Program-made: the position numbers and the translations under genes | From: Spirochaetaceae bacterium | GTDB lineage: Bacteria > Spirochaetota > Spirochaetia > DSM-27196 > PWMO01 | Assembly (NCBI GenBank): GCA_007693485.1 | Contig: REDM01000187.1 | Span: forward strand, 1 to 51,440 | Direction: 5' to 3' | DNA: 51,440 nt | The notes under the pieces: model-generated | What the model was told of the DNA's origin: nothing | Database searches by the model: none | What the model saw: only the letters and a program-made list of their open reading frames with translations | Shown here: positions 1-9,084 of the stretch, piece by piece | Position numbering within the stretch: position 1 is the stretch's first letter | Layout: each line of letters begins with the position of its first letter

Positions 1-2
1 TG

Positions 3-2129
3 TTGCGATTGAACGACAGTGCGGCAACCGCGGGAGATCTCGGGGTAGAGTCGCTGTATGAGCTGTATCCCGCGTTTGCCGTTGTGCAGGTGGGGACCCC
101 GGTTGTCGTGCCCGCGCGTGGCACGCTCGAGAGAGGCGGAGAGGGTTTTCGGGGCTGGAGCACCCGCCCGTCCGGTGGCGGCGTCACCTACCGGCCCGGC
201 GAGGTCACGCCGATGCCGGCTCACGACCTGACGCTCCATGCGGTGTGGACCAGCGAACCGACGTTTGAGGTCACCTACAGCACCAACAGCGCCACCGGCG
301 GGACGGCACCGGTCGACTCGATCAGCTACTTCCCCGGTGAAACGGTCACTGTCCTTCCAAACAGCGGCGGACTGGTTCGAACCGGGTACACGTTCGGGGG
401 ATGGAATACCGAACCTAGTGGCGACGGCGAAGACCGGCTACCGGATTCTACGTTCATGATGCCGGATGCTGATGTGACGCTTTACGCGAAGTGGATTCCC
501 GAGGGGAGCACGTTCACTGTCACCTACCTCGAGAACGAGTTTGACGGAACAGTTCCCGCTGGTGATGCACCAATTGACGGAATCAATTACCTGGCTGGGG
601 AACCAGCTACGATTCTCGATCACGGCTCCCTTGTTTTGAGCCATAACAACATCCAACTTCGGTTTGTAGAGTGGAATACCCAGCCAGATGGTGGTGGAAC
701 CTCGCACGCTGCGGGAAGCACGCTCACGATGCCGGCGAATAACGTGACGCTGTACGCTATCTGGGATGTGATGGGTGGGATTGGGCCTGGCGGTGGTCTG
801 GTGTTCTACGATCGCGGCGAAGTAATCGACGGTTGGCGGTATCTAGAAATGAGCCAGACCGAGTGGAACACCATCCGATGGGGGCCAAACTCCTTGGTAG
901 GATCTCCGACTGGGACTGGGATTGGAGACGGACGACTCAATACGATGCTTGTAGCGGCCTGGCTCGACTCGTTGTCGTTGGTAGATCGAGCCGCCCAGGT
1001 CGCTCGGGATCTGGTTGAGGGGGGCACGTTCGACGATTGGTTTCTGCCGTCCACAGACGAGCTGATGAACGTTCACTCCGTTTTGCACCTGGAAGGACTC
1101 GGCAGCTTGAATTCAAGCACCTACTGGACTTCCACCGAGGTGAATGCCTGGAACGCTGCCACGGTGAACATGAGCACGGGGTCATCCGGAAACAGCGATA
1201 AGACGTTCGTTTCGCCACGGTACGCCCGAGCAGTCCGCGCCTTCCGGTCTGATCAGCCAACCCGCATCGTTGTCTATCACCCAAACGGTGCGTCTGCCGG
1301 AATGGTGCCGGTCGATCCGTACCTCTACGAAGTGGGTCAAGGTGCAACGATCATAGGCAACACGGGAGGACTGAGCAGGCCAGGCGAGGTCTTCGTCGGG
1401 TGGAATACGGCCATCGACGGTTCCGGCGATGGGTATACCGAGTCAGATACCCATCCGTTTGTGGTCGGAGGTCCGGATTTGATCCTCTACGCACAGTGGG
1501 AAACCGACCCTGCGCCATCCCTCCTTACCCGCTGGACCCTCGATGCAACCCTGGCAGATTCCGTCGGTACGAACGACGCAACCGGCAGCCCGGTCTGGTC
1601 AACGGAAAATCCCGGCAAAGGGCTGGGCCAGAGTATCGAGTTTACAGGGGCGTACCAGCTTGCGGTGCCCGCAATCGATCTGGGAGATGAGTTCACCGTA
1701 TCGGTCTGGATCCGCGTTTCCGGCGGCCAAAGTGTACGCACGATATTCGCGAACAATACCGACCAGGGTTCGTCTGATGGATTCAAGCTCTTCGTGAATA
1801 ATTGGAACACATCGGATCGCCGACTCGTGCTGGAGACCGGCGATGAAACCAACCAGGAAAAGACTGAATCGCCGATTGATGCGGTGGTCGACGGAATCTG
1901 GCACCATGTGGTGTTTACCGTGAGTCGGCTGATGGCGACGGGTGCGATCTACCGGGACGGGGTGCAAGTCGCCTCGGGCCCGATTCTGAATGTGTTCGCG
2001 ACCAACACCCCGCTCGCGATCGGGGGCGTCACCAACAACCTGTTCCGATTCAACGGGTTCATGAGCGACTTGCGGGTCTATTCCGGGATTCTCACGGAGC
2101 CTCAAATCTTGGAGATTTTTAATGAGTAG
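3..2129 (+). CDS. InlB-repeat / DUF1566 / LamG surface protein (5' partial)
   Basis: The frame is open to the left edge, so the N-terminus and any signal peptide are missing; the first codon here (TTG at 3) is not a credible start. The 708 visible residues hold four Listeria-Bacteroides (InlB B / Flg_new) repeats, near residues 25-83, 88-165, 172-255 and 420-500, each with a GW(N/S)T or EWNT core and ending in an aromatic-rich strand such as LYAKW, LYAIW or LYAQW. Between repeats 3 and 4 lies a DUF1566-like domain (about 260-415) with the hallmarks IGPGGGLVFYD, DWFLPSTDEL, YWTSTE and ARAVRAF. The C-terminus (about 506-708) is a concanavalin A/LamG-like jelly roll with the IWHHVVFTVS strand. 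Such proteins are secreted or surface-exposed, probably adhesive or glycan-binding; the ligand cannot be read from sequence. Confidence 0.85.
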   Translation: MRLNDSAATAGDLGVESLYELYPAFAVVQVGTPVVVPARGTLERGGEGFRGWSTRPSGGGVTYRPGEVTPMPAHDLTLHAVWTSEPTFEVTYSTNSATGGTAPVDSISYFPGETVTVLPNSGGLVRTGYTFGGWNTEPSGDGEDRLPDSTFMMPDADVTLYAKWIPEGSTFTVTYLENEFDGTVPAGDAPIDGINYLAGEPATILDHGSLVLSHNNIQLRFVEWNTQPDGGGTSHAAGSTLTMPANNVTLYAIWDVMGGIGPGGGLVFYDRGEVIDGWRYLEMSQTEWNTIRWGPNSLVGSPTGTGIGDGRLNTMLVAAWLDSLSLVDRAAQVARDLVEGGTFDDWFLPSTDELMNVHSVLHLEGLGSLNSSTYWTSTEVNAWNAATVNMSTGSSGNSDKTFVSPRYARAVRAFRSDQPTRIVVYHPNGASAGMVPVDPYLYEVGQGATIIGNTGGLSRPGEVFVGWNTAIDGSGDGYTESDTHPFVVGGPDLILYAQWETDPAPSLLTRWTLDATLADSVGTNDATGSPVWSTENPGKGLGQSIEFTGAYQLAVPAIDLGDEFTVSVWIRVSGGQSVRTIFANNTDQGSSDGFKLFVNNWNTSDRRLVLETGDETNQEKTESPIDAVVDGIWHHVVFTVSRLMATGAIYRDGVQVASGPILNVFATNTPLAIGGVTNNLFRFNGFMSDLRVYSGILTEPQILEIFNE

Positions 2130-2658
2130 TTCGGGCCGATCCCATCCCCGCCCGCCGCTTCTGATGCGCACCCCGCTGCTCGCTTCAGCGCTTGTCACCG
2201 TGCTGCTCTTCGTGGCGATCTCGCTCCTCGCGCCGGAGCCCATCCCCGACACGCAGTTTGGTGCGGACGGGGAACGCATCGCAGCGATTCTCGCCGAGCT
2301 ATCCGACGAAGGGCTCCTCGATGCGTATCGGCGTATGCTTCTCGTGGATTTCTTCTTTCCGCTCGCGTACACCGCGTTCTTTGTGCTCGCGCTTCAGTCG
2401 CTGTTTCGTGGGGCGCTGGGCCAACCCGGCTGGGCTCGGGGGCTCTCTGCGGTCGCTGTTGTGGCGTGTGTTCTGGACTACGTCGAGAACATCGCTGTTC
2501 TTGTCGCGTTAGCAGGTTTTCCAGCGCATCACCCGGTATTGCCGGTGATCGGGCCGGTCACCACGGCCAAATGGATCGCGGTTGTGGCAACGGTGGGGAG
2601 TCTCTTCATTGGAGCGGGAATTGTCACCGCTCGGCGAGTCAGGAAAAGTCATCACTGA
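2122..2658 (+). CDS. Small integral membrane protein, function unknown
   Basis: This is a 178-residue protein with about four hydrophobic helices (near residues 18-38, 75-92, 105-127 and 145-165). An acidic stretch (about 40-70) between helices 1 and 2 is probably extracytoplasmic, and the tail is basic (ARRVRKSHH). A DYVENI motif sits at the end of helix 3 and resembles uncharacterised bacterial membrane proteins. The ATG overlaps the end of the upstream surface-protein gene by 8 bp, so the two are probably co-transcribed and translationally coupled; a link to export or anchoring of that surface protein is only a guess. No enzyme motif was recognised. Confidence 0.75.
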   Translation: MSSSGRSHPRPPLLMRTPLLASALVTVLLFVAISLLAPEPIPDTQFGADGERIAAILAELSDEGLLDAYRRMLLVDFFFPLAYTAFFVLALQSLFRGALGQPGWARGLSAVAVVACVLDYVENIAVLVALAGFPAHHPVLPVIGPVTTAKWIAVVATVGSLFIGAGIVTARRVRKSHH

Positions 2659-2729
2659 CCGAAGCCCGCACCCGGGGTATTCGCCGCTTTCGCCCCTGCT
2701 CGAACAAAGCACAATTTTCGCACCACCGG

Positions 2730-3647
2730 CTACAGTTTGCGCTCCATCGCCTTCACCAGCGCCAGCAAACTCTTATTGTGCGGCGTCGGCACTCCCGCGA
2801 TCTCGCCGTACTCCACGATCTTCCCGTTGATAAAGTCGATCTCGGTGCGGCGGCCCGCTTCACGGTCGAGCAGCATCGACGGCTTGTGCTCGCCGGCGCG
2901 CGACAGGTAGTCGAGCGCGCCCTGGTAGTAGTCCCAGCCGAGCATGATCTCGTTGGCGCGCGCGACGCGTACTCCTTCGCGCATGGTCTCAATGGCGAGG
3001 TCGCGGGCGAAGGCGTCGCTCCACGCCTCGCGCATGTTCATGCCGGTGAGCGCGCAGAGGGCGTTGAGCCCCGCGTTCAGGATCGCCTTGCGCCACACCA
3101 TGGAGACCAGGTTCTCCGCACGCTGTGTTGGCACGCCGCCGTCGCTCAGGAGCTCCGCCACCGACTCGGCGGCGGACCGGCCGGCCGGCGCCACCTCCTG
3201 CACGTAGTGCGGCGGCTGCTCGAAGGCAACCACTACCGAGCCGTCGGGTGCGAACGAGACGCCCTGGTTGATCACCGCGCGCACCGTCCGGTCTGCGCCA
3301 AGGCTCGCGGCAATCACGCGCTCGGTATCGATGCCGTTCTGCCAGCTCACCACCGTGGTCTCAGGCGGAAGCACGTCGGACAGGGCGTCGCAGATCAGGG
3401 GCAGGGCGGGTGCCTTGACCGCCAGGAAGAGCACGGCGGGCGGCTCATCGCGGAAGCCATCGATCCGTTCGATCACGCGGGGCACCGGAACCGCGGGTGT
3501 TCCTGCTACCGTGATGCCGGATTTGATCAGCCGCGCGCGCATCTGCGCGTTCACCTCACACACCGTCACGTGCTGCCCGGCGGCTATCAGCCGCGCGGCG
3601 AGAACGCTCCCGACCGGACCCGCGCCAATAATGCCGACGCCGCTCAT
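2730..3647 (-). CDS. panE: 2-dehydropantoate 2-reductase (ketopantoate reductase family)
   Basis: The 305-residue protein has the family's usual length. It starts with a Rossmann NADP-binding loop, GAGPVGSVLAARL (about residues 8-20). The C-terminal helical domain holds the segment with the presumed catalytic lysine (WRKAILNAGLNAL, near 175). The family reduces ketopantoate to pantoate with NADPH in pantothenate/CoA synthesis, but several paralogues act on other 2-oxo acids. Here it lies next to an aminotransferase and a branched-chain amino acid transporter rather than panB/panC, so a different 2-oxo acid is possible. Its ATG overlaps the stop of the upstream ACT gene (ATGA), implying a two-gene operon. 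Confidence 0.85.
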   Translation of the reverse strand: MSGVGIIGAGPVGSVLAARLIAAGQHVTVCEVNAQMRARLIKSGITVAGTPAVPVPRVIERIDGFRDEPPAVLFLAVKAPALPLICDALSDVLPPETTVVSWQNGIDTERVIAASLGADRTVRAVINQGVSFAPDGSVVVAFEQPPHYVQEVAPAGRSAAESVAELLSDGGVPTQRAENLVSMVWRKAILNAGLNALCALTGMNMREAWSDAFARDLAIETMREGVRVARANEIMLGWDYYQGALDYLSRAGEHKPSMLLDREAGRRTEIDFINGKIVEYGEIAGVPTPHNKSLLALVKAMERKL

Positions 3648-4087
3648 CGCTCTCCACCCCGGGCGCCAAACAGCGCATCAACCGAAGCGGGCTCCCAGCC
3701 GTGGGCGCGAAGCGTTTCCACCGCGCGCTCGGGTTCGCTGAAGCGAAAGACCGCGATCGCGTCGTTGGCCGCACGAGAGAAGGCGTACATATAGACGATG
3801 TTGATCCGCGCTGCGGAGATCGGTTCGAGCAGGCGGGCAAGACTTCCGCGCTCGTCGGAGATGCGGATGGCCACAACGTCTTCTACCGAGGCGGGCATCT
3901 GCTGCTCCATCATCAGCTGGCGTGCCCGGTCTATGTCGGAAACCAGAAGTCGAAACACCCCGGCGGTTGCATTCTCCGACACCGTCATCGCGCAAATGTC
4001 CACCCCGGCGGCCGCCATCGCGGCGCTCACCACGTGGAGCCTGCCGGGCTGGTTTTCCAACTGGACGTTCAGCTGTTTGATCATCAT
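3644..4087 (-). CDS. Tandem ACT-domain protein
   Basis: The 147-residue protein consists of two ACT domains, about residues 3-70 (IKQLNVQLENQPGRLHVV) and 72-140 (ISDERGSLARLLEPISAARI). ACT domains bind amino acids or similar ligands and act as allosteric modules; stand-alone double-ACT proteins are usually regulators. GGAGG precedes two adjacent ATGs (4087 and 4084); either could be used. The open frame continues upstream of this ribosome site, but that part has no ACT similarity. The gene is the first of an operon with the ketopantoate-reductase gene and is served by the promoter at 4160-4188. The ligand is unknown; a branched-chain amino acid is a reasonable guess from context. Confidence 0.8.
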   Translation of the reverse strand: MMIKQLNVQLENQPGRLHVVSAAMAAAGVDICAMTVSENATAGVFRLLVSDIDRARQLMMEQQMPASVEDVVAIRISDERGSLARLLEPISAARINIVYMYAFSRAANDAIAVFRFSEPERAVETLRAHGWEPASVDALFGARGGER

Positions 4088-4159
4088 GCTACCTCCGCAC
4101 GGGATTACGTGTCCCACGGTATCCGCTTCGGTCTGGAACAAGCGCCACCTTTTTTGTAG

Positions 4160-4188
4160 GTTATACCAGCCCTGATCCCCCGGCACAA
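4160..4188 (-). promoter_or_regulatory. Sigma70-type promoter of the ACT-panE operon
   Basis: On the minus strand TTGTGC (4183-4188) is separated by 17 bp from TATAAC (4160-4165). Transcription would start near 4153, giving a leader of about 66 nt before the ACT gene. The element lies between the divergent ACT and aminotransferase genes. Confidence 0.55.
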
Positions 4189-4199
4189 GGAAGAAGCCC

Positions 4200-5528
4200 A
4201 TGAACCAGCACACACCCATCCCGCGCACCATTGTCGAGGCCGCAATCCAGAAGACCGGTCTCGCCAACGTTGGTGGCGCGTCCATCCGCGAGATCCGCCG
4301 CCTCATCGATCTGATCGAGGCCGACAGCGGCGTCAGTTTTCTTCGCATGGAGATGGGAATCCCGGGGCTTGCCCCTCCTGCCATTGGCGTGGAAGCAGAG
4401 CGGGCGGCGCTTGCCGCGGGTGTCGCGCAGCACTATCCGCCGGTAGCCGGGGTCCCCGAGCTCAAACACGAAGTATCGCGCTTTGTACAAAACGTGATCG
4501 GCGTTTCGGTGAGCGAAGAGGGCTGCCTGCCCACGGTGGGCACCCTGCAGGGAAGCATGGCCGCGTTCCTGGTGGCGGGGCACATGCATCCGGGGCGGCG
4601 TGCGGTGCTCTTTCTCGATCCCGGCTTTCCCGTTCACGCCCTGCAGGCGCGCATGCTTGGCCTCGAGGTGCGCCGCCTCGACATTGCCGACAGCCGGGGG
4701 CCGAAACTTGCCGAGGCCCTGGAGGCTCAGCTCGCAGACGGCTCGGTCTGCGCGCTGCTCTACTCCAATCCCAATAATCCCACCTGGATGTGTCTCAACG
4801 ACGAGGAGCTCGCCGTGATTGCGGCCGCCGCGGATCGCCACGACCTGCTCGTGCTCGAAGATTTTGCCTACATCGCCATGGACACCCGCACGCCGTATCG
4901 CCTCGACGGCAATGCGCCGTTTCAGCCCTCGGTGCTGCACCACAGTGACCGCGCCCTGCTGCTCATCTCCAGCAGCAAGGCGTTCAGCTACGCGGGACAG
5001 CGCGTCGGAATGCTGGTTGTGCCGGATGCGCAGTATGCCCGACGCTACCCCGAGCTCGCCGGCTGGTTTGGGCACGAACGCTTCGGCGCGGCCCTGACCC
5101 TCGGTGCCCTCTACGGCTTCAGCGCGGGCGTCAGCCATTCGGCGCAGTACGGGCTGGCGGCCATCCTGAAAGCAGTCAACGAGGGCGAGTACCGTTTTCT
5201 CGACACCGCCGACGAGTACAGCGGCCGCGCCGCCGAGGCGAAGCGCATCTTCGTGCGCCACGGCTTTTCTCTCGTCTACGACACCGACGTAGACCAGCCG
5301 CTTGGCGACGGTTTCTACTTCACCATCGCCTATCCCGGGTTTACCGGAGAAGCACTGGTTGCCGAACTGTTCTATTACGGCATCAGCGCGATTGCCCTCA
5401 GCTCCACCGGCGCCCGGCGCGAGGGCCTGCGTGCCTGCGTCTCCTTCCTGCCAACCGAGGTGATGCCCGAACTGGACCGCCGCCTCGCCGCCTTCCGCGC
5501 GGATCATCCGGTGCCGAAATCGAACTGA
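4200..5528 (+). CDS. PLP-dependent class I/II aminotransferase
   Basis: The 442-residue fold-type I aminotransferase has YSNPNNPTW (the substrate-carboxylate and PLP contact region), LEDFAYIAMD with the pyridine-nitrogen aspartate, and the Schiff-base lysine at about residue 260 in SSSKAFSYAGQR. The R of SSTGARREG near the C-terminus may bind the substrate carboxylate. It transfers an amino group between an amino acid and a 2-oxo acid in the cytoplasm; the substrate is not clear. AAGGAAG lies about 7 nt before the ATG. It is divergent from the ACT/ketopantoate-reductase pair and precedes the liv transporter, which points to aliphatic amino acid metabolism by inference only. Confidence 0.85.
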   Translation: MNQHTPIPRTIVEAAIQKTGLANVGGASIREIRRLIDLIEADSGVSFLRMEMGIPGLAPPAIGVEAERAALAAGVAQHYPPVAGVPELKHEVSRFVQNVIGVSVSEEGCLPTVGTLQGSMAAFLVAGHMHPGRRAVLFLDPGFPVHALQARMLGLEVRRLDIADSRGPKLAEALEAQLADGSVCALLYSNPNNPTWMCLNDEELAVIAAAADRHDLLVLEDFAYIAMDTRTPYRLDGNAPFQPSVLHHSDRALLLISSSKAFSYAGQRVGMLVVPDAQYARRYPELAGWFGHERFGAALTLGALYGFSAGVSHSAQYGLAAILKAVNEGEYRFLDTADEYSGRAAEAKRIFVRHGFSLVYDTDVDQPLGDGFYFTIAYPGFTGEALVAELFYYGISAIALSSTGARREGLRACVSFLPTEVMPELDRRLAAFRADHPVPKSN

Positions 5529-5575
5529 GCGTTCATCGGTACTGTATCATTATGCGGGAACGCATTGCTTTTTTT
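5529..5575 (+). terminator. Possible terminator after the aminotransferase gene
   Basis: GCGTTC (5529-5534) can pair with GAACGC (5558-5563) across a long loop, followed five bases later by a run of seven T (5569-5575). The six-pair stem and wide loop make it a weak candidate. The same T-run overlaps the proposed -35 of livK. Confidence 0.3.
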
Positions 5576-5593
5576 CGATGAGTATGGTATCGA
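5565..5593 (+). promoter_or_regulatory. Possible promoter of the liv operon
   Basis: TTGCTT (5565-5570), a 17-bp spacer and TATCGA (5588-5593) lie upstream of livK; the start would be near 5600, 24 nt before the ATG. The -10 is poor. A strong ribosome site (AAGGAGG, 5611-5620 region) follows. Confidence 0.3.
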
Positions 5594-5623
5594 TAGGTTT
5601 CAATTATTCCTTAAGGAGGAATC

Positions 5624-6769
5624 ATGAAATCACGAAACAAGAAACTTGTACTGGCCGTTGCGGTGATGTCCGTCCTCGCGCTGATGGTCCTGTTGACCAG
5701 CGCCGGGCAGGGCGAGCGCGCAGCCACGGCGCCGATCCGCATCGGTGTCGCCGGTCCCCACAGCGGTGACCTCGCTACCTTCGGATTGCCCACCGTAAAC
5801 GCGTCACGCATGGTAGCCGATCGCATCAACGAGGCGGGTGGAATCAACGGTCGCCGGATTGAGTTGATTGTGGAAGATGAGCTGTGTCAGCCGGAAGTTG
5901 CTGCCAACACCGCAGCAAAACTCATTGGTGACGGCGTAACCGCCATCATCGGACACATCTGCAGCGGCGCCACATTCGCGGTGCTCGAGACCTACCTGGA
6001 CTCAAACCTGGTATCCATCTCTCCGTCCGCGACCAACCCTGCTCTGACCCAGAGCGGCGACTTCCCCAACTTTTTCCGCACCATCGCATCGGACGACGCT
6101 CAGGCTCGCCTGCAGGTTGACTTCGTGCTCGACACCATGGACGCCCGTCGCATCGTTATCCTGCATGATCGTGGCGACTACGGACGTGGTCTCGCTGAGT
6201 TTGCTCGTGGCTTCGTAGAAGCAGACGGCCGCGGCCAGGTGGTGCTCTTTGACGGAATAACCCCGGGTGCCGTTGACTACTCCGCGATCATTGCACGCGT
6301 CGAAGCCGCTCGTCCGGACGTCGTCATGTACGGTGGGTATCACCCGGAAGCGTCCCGCCTGATCGGCCAGATGCGCGGTCGCGGCATGACCGTTCCGTTT
6401 ATCTCTGGTGACGGCGTGCAGGACGATGCGTTCATCCAGACGGCTGGCGCTGCTGCCGAGGGCGTGTTTGCTACCGGCCCGATGGATACGGCTGACAACC
6501 CCATGGCGCAGGATGCAACCAGCCGTCATCGCGAACGCTTTGGTGAAGATCCTGGTCCTTTCTTCATGAACGGTTACGCAGCTGCTGTTGCGCTATTTGC
6601 CGCGATTGAAGCCGGAGGCACCGACTACGACGGTATTCGTAACGCGCTGCGGAACAACACCGTTGAGACGCCGCTCGGCCCGATCCGGTTTGATGAGCGA
6701 GGAGACGCCATGGGCGTTGGTTTCGCCGTCTACCAGGTTCAGAACGGCCGCTATGTTGAGCTTCGATAA
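5624..6769 (+). CDS. livK: Branched-chain amino acid ABC transporter, substrate-binding protein
   Basis: The 381-residue type I periplasmic binding protein (Leu/Ile/Val family) has an N-terminal signal: basic MKSRNKK, a hydrophobic helix to about residue 26, then a cleavable AxA-like region near SAGQGERAA. No lipobox cysteine is present, so it should be freely periplasmic. The mature part begins with IRIGVAGPHSGDLATFG and contains ARMVADRINEAGGINGR-like family sequence and VMYGGYHPEASRLIGQMR. Two cysteines (in DELCQP and HICSGA) match the disulphide position of the E. coli protein. It delivers the ligand to LivH/LivM, encoded downstream. Confidence 0.9.
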   Translation: MKSRNKKLVLAVAVMSVLALMVLLTSAGQGERAATAPIRIGVAGPHSGDLATFGLPTVNASRMVADRINEAGGINGRRIELIVEDELCQPEVAANTAAKLIGDGVTAIIGHICSGATFAVLETYLDSNLVSISPSATNPALTQSGDFPNFFRTIASDDAQARLQVDFVLDTMDARRIVILHDRGDYGRGLAEFARGFVEADGRGQVVLFDGITPGAVDYSAIIARVEAARPDVVMYGGYHPEASRLIGQMRGRGMTVPFISGDGVQDDAFIQTAGAAAEGVFATGPMDTADNPMAQDATSRHRERFGEDPGPFFMNGYAAAVALFAAIEAGGTDYDGIRNALRNNTVETPLGPIRFDERGDAMGVGFAVYQVQNGRYVELR

Positions 6770-6804
6770 CGAAACTCACCGGAGTTCCGTTTACCGTTCA
6801 CACA

Positions 6805-6839
6805 CGAGCCATCCCGCGCGACCGCGTGGGATGGCCTCG
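6805..6839 (+). terminator. Stem-loop between livK and livH (attenuator-like)
   Basis: GCCATCCC (6808-6815) pairs with GGGATGGC (6828-6835). The stem is extended outside by CGA/TCG with one bulged base and inside by a G-U pair and two more pairs around a six-base loop. No strong T-run follows. Hairpins at this point are common in ABC operons, where they protect the binding-protein mRNA and lower permease expression. Confidence 0.45.
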
Positions 6840-6871
6840 GTTGTATTCCAATCCCAGAAGGTGCTTAAACG

Positions 6872-7774
6872 GTGAACTATTTCCTCAATCTCGTCATCGG
6901 CGGGTTGACCCGCGGCAGCATCTACGCGCTGCTCGCGCTCGGGTATACCATGGTGTACGGCATCATCGAACTGATCAATTTTGCCCACGGTGAAATCTAC
7001 ATGATCGGCGCCTTTACCGCACTCATTGTAGCGTTGGCGCTGAGCTTTCTCGGTCTTGATGGCATCAGCATCCTGGTCATCGCGAGTCTGATCGCGATGG
7101 TCTACTCTGCAGCCTACGGGTTCACCATGGAGAAAATTGCGTACAAGCCGGTGCGAAACAGCCTGAGGCTCTCCGCGCTTATCAGTGCGATCGGTATGTC
7201 GCTCTTTCTGCAGAACTACGTCCGCCTCGCCCAGACCTCCAACTTCGTGCCCTTTCCGACGCTTATTCCAGAAATGCAGTTTCTTCAGACCTTGCCGGTG
7301 CGCATCAACTCTGCCCAGGTGGTAATTCTCACTACCACGGCTATCGTGATGGTTGCCCTCACATTTCTGATCAAGTTCACCCGAATTGGAAAGTCGATGC
7401 GTGCCGCAAGTCAAGATAAGACCATGGCGATGCTTCTTGGTGTCAACGTCAACCGCGTAATCTCGGTTACCTTTGTGATCGGTTCCGCCACTGCGGCCCT
7501 CGGTGGGGTGCTCATCAGCTCGTTCACCGGTCAGATCAACTTCTACATTGGCTTCATGGCCGGAATAAAAGCCTTCGTTGCCGCGGTGCTCGGCGGGATC
7601 GGAAGCATTCCCGGAGCGGTTCTTGGCAGCTTTGTGCTCGGCCTGACCGAGTCGTTGGGAGCTGGATACATCTCCAGCGACTATGAGGATGTCTTCGCCT
7701 TTGCCATCCTCATCATTATCCTGATTCTGAAACCCTCGGGCCTCCTCGGGCGCCCGGAAAACAAGAAGGTGTAG
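6872..7774 (+). CDS. livH: Branched-chain amino acid ABC transporter permease LivH
   Basis: The 300-residue integral membrane protein has about eight hydrophobic helices. It carries LivH signatures: GLTRGSIYALLALGYTMVYGIIELINFAHGE at the N-terminus (residues 10-40) and AVLGGIGSIPGAVLGS near residues 232-248, the cytoplasmic loop that contacts the ATPases. It starts with GTG, preceded by GAAGGTG at a usable distance. With LivM it forms the membrane channel. The gap to livM is 4 bp. Confidence 0.93.
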   Translation: MNYFLNLVIGGLTRGSIYALLALGYTMVYGIIELINFAHGEIYMIGAFTALIVALALSFLGLDGISILVIASLIAMVYSAAYGFTMEKIAYKPVRNSLRLSALISAIGMSLFLQNYVRLAQTSNFVPFPTLIPEMQFLQTLPVRINSAQVVILTTTAIVMVALTFLIKFTRIGKSMRAASQDKTMAMLLGVNVNRVISVTFVIGSATAALGGVLISSFTGQINFYIGFMAGIKAFVAAVLGGIGSIPGAVLGSFVLGLTESLGAGYISSDYEDVFAFAILIIILILKPSGLLGRPENKKV

Positions 7775-7778
7775 ACCG

Positions 7779-9080
7779 ATGTCCGATACAGCTCAGACAA
7801 TCCGTCCCACCCTGAACCGGCACGTTGATTTTGCGCGGCGATCGTTGCTGATCTCCATCTGGTTTGCGATTCTCACCTTTCCGATCATGGTGATGAGAGC
7901 AGACGTGGCAGCTCGTTCCATTGTGTGGCGCTGGTCCAACCTGGTATGGGTGATTGCGGGAACCTTCGTGGGATCCTGGATATGGCGCGTTGCGCTGGAG
8001 CGGAAGAAGAACGGTGGGGGAAACCCTAGCGGTCCAGGTTCCCGGGGGATCGCGGCCGTGCGCGCGCGGATTGCGATACTGACCCGGCAGCGCCATTTTA
8101 CCCTTGGATCGTTCATCGTGCTTGCGGTGGTAATTGGAATCTTTCCTTTTGCCGGTGGCATGTGGCAGACCAACGTGATGATCACGGCACTGCTCTACGT
8201 GGTTCTTGGCCTGGGACTGAACATCATTATTGGCCTCGGCGGAATGCTGCACATTGGCTACATTGCGTTCTACGCGCTCGGCGCGTACTCATATGCTCTG
8301 CTCAACCAGCAATTTGGACTGAACTTCTGGATGGCCCTGCCGGTTGGCGCCCTCATCGGCGGGGTTGCGAGCCTTCTGATTGGGATTCCTGTTCTCCGTC
8401 TGCGCGGTGACTACCTCGCAATTGTCACGCTCGCCTTTGCGGAAATAACCCGCCTCGTTCTTGAGAACTGGGCGGATGTAACGGGTGGTACCGCCGGTAT
8501 CCGCAGTATCCCGCGCCCGACAATTCCCGGCATGCGTATGACGCTGCCGCAGACCACGGTCTTCATCTACTTCACCATGATCGCTCTGGTGGTGTTTACC
8601 ATCTTTGTGGTACGCCGACTTGAAAACAGTAGAATTGGGCGACAGTTTGTTGCGATGAAAGAAGACGTAATCGCCGCTCAGGCCATGGGTGTCAACGTCG
8701 CCAAGACCAAGCTCACTGCGCTGGGGCTCGGCGGGGTCTGGGCAGGAATGGCGGGCGTGGTCTTCGCCGCCCGTACAACCTTCATCAATCCGGCGAGCTT
8801 TTCCGTCTGGGAGTCGATCATCGTGCTCTGTACGGTGGTGCTTGGCGGCATGGGGTCCATCCCGGGTGTTATCGTGGGGGCCCTGGTTCTCATTCTGGTG
8901 CCCGAGTATCTGCGCGCCTTCGTGCAGTTTCGCATGCTGCTCTTTGGGGCGATCCTGGTCACCATGATGGTCTTCCGGCCGGGCGGCATCATTCAGAAAC
9001 GGCGGCGGGCGTACACGATTTCCTCAGTGGAAAAACAGCAGGCGGTCACCGAGTCGGGCGACCTCAGCATAGAGGGGTAG
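7779..9080 (+). CDS. livM: Branched-chain amino acid ABC transporter permease LivM
   Basis: The 433-residue permease has an N-terminal extension of about 130 residues with two or three extra hydrophobic helices and a basic linker rich in Arg, Lys and Gly, as in long LivM proteins. The core begins at LNIIIGLGGMLHIGYIAFYALGAY (about 146-170). It includes LRLRGDYLAIVTLAFAEI (about 206-224) and the ATPase-contact loop VLGGMGSIPGVIVGA (about 353-367). It pairs with LivH to move branched-chain or related amino acids across the inner membrane. livG follows after 4 bp. Confidence 0.92.
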   Translation: MSDTAQTIRPTLNRHVDFARRSLLISIWFAILTFPIMVMRADVAARSIVWRWSNLVWVIAGTFVGSWIWRVALERKKNGGGNPSGPGSRGIAAVRARIAILTRQRHFTLGSFIVLAVVIGIFPFAGGMWQTNVMITALLYVVLGLGLNIIIGLGGMLHIGYIAFYALGAYSYALLNQQFGLNFWMALPVGALIGGVASLLIGIPVLRLRGDYLAIVTLAFAEITRLVLENWADVTGGTAGIRSIPRPTIPGMRMTLPQTTVFIYFTMIALVVFTIFVVRRLENSRIGRQFVAMKEDVIAAQAMGVNVAKTKLTALGLGGVWAGMAGVVFAARTTFINPASFSVWESIIVLCTVVLGGMGSIPGVIVGALVLILVPEYLRAFVQFRMLLFGAILVTMMVFRPGGIIQKRRRAYTISSVEKQQAVTESGDLSIEG

Positions 9081-9084
9081 GGCG

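Noticed and set aside
2466-3794. A 442-codon open frame on the plus strand opposite panE
   Set aside because: Antisense of a well-supported reductase; the Arg/His-rich translation matches nothing recognisable.
5578-5769. Open frame overlapping the livK start
   Set aside because: It is a different frame over the livK ribosome site and signal peptide, with no family match; livK has the strong SD.
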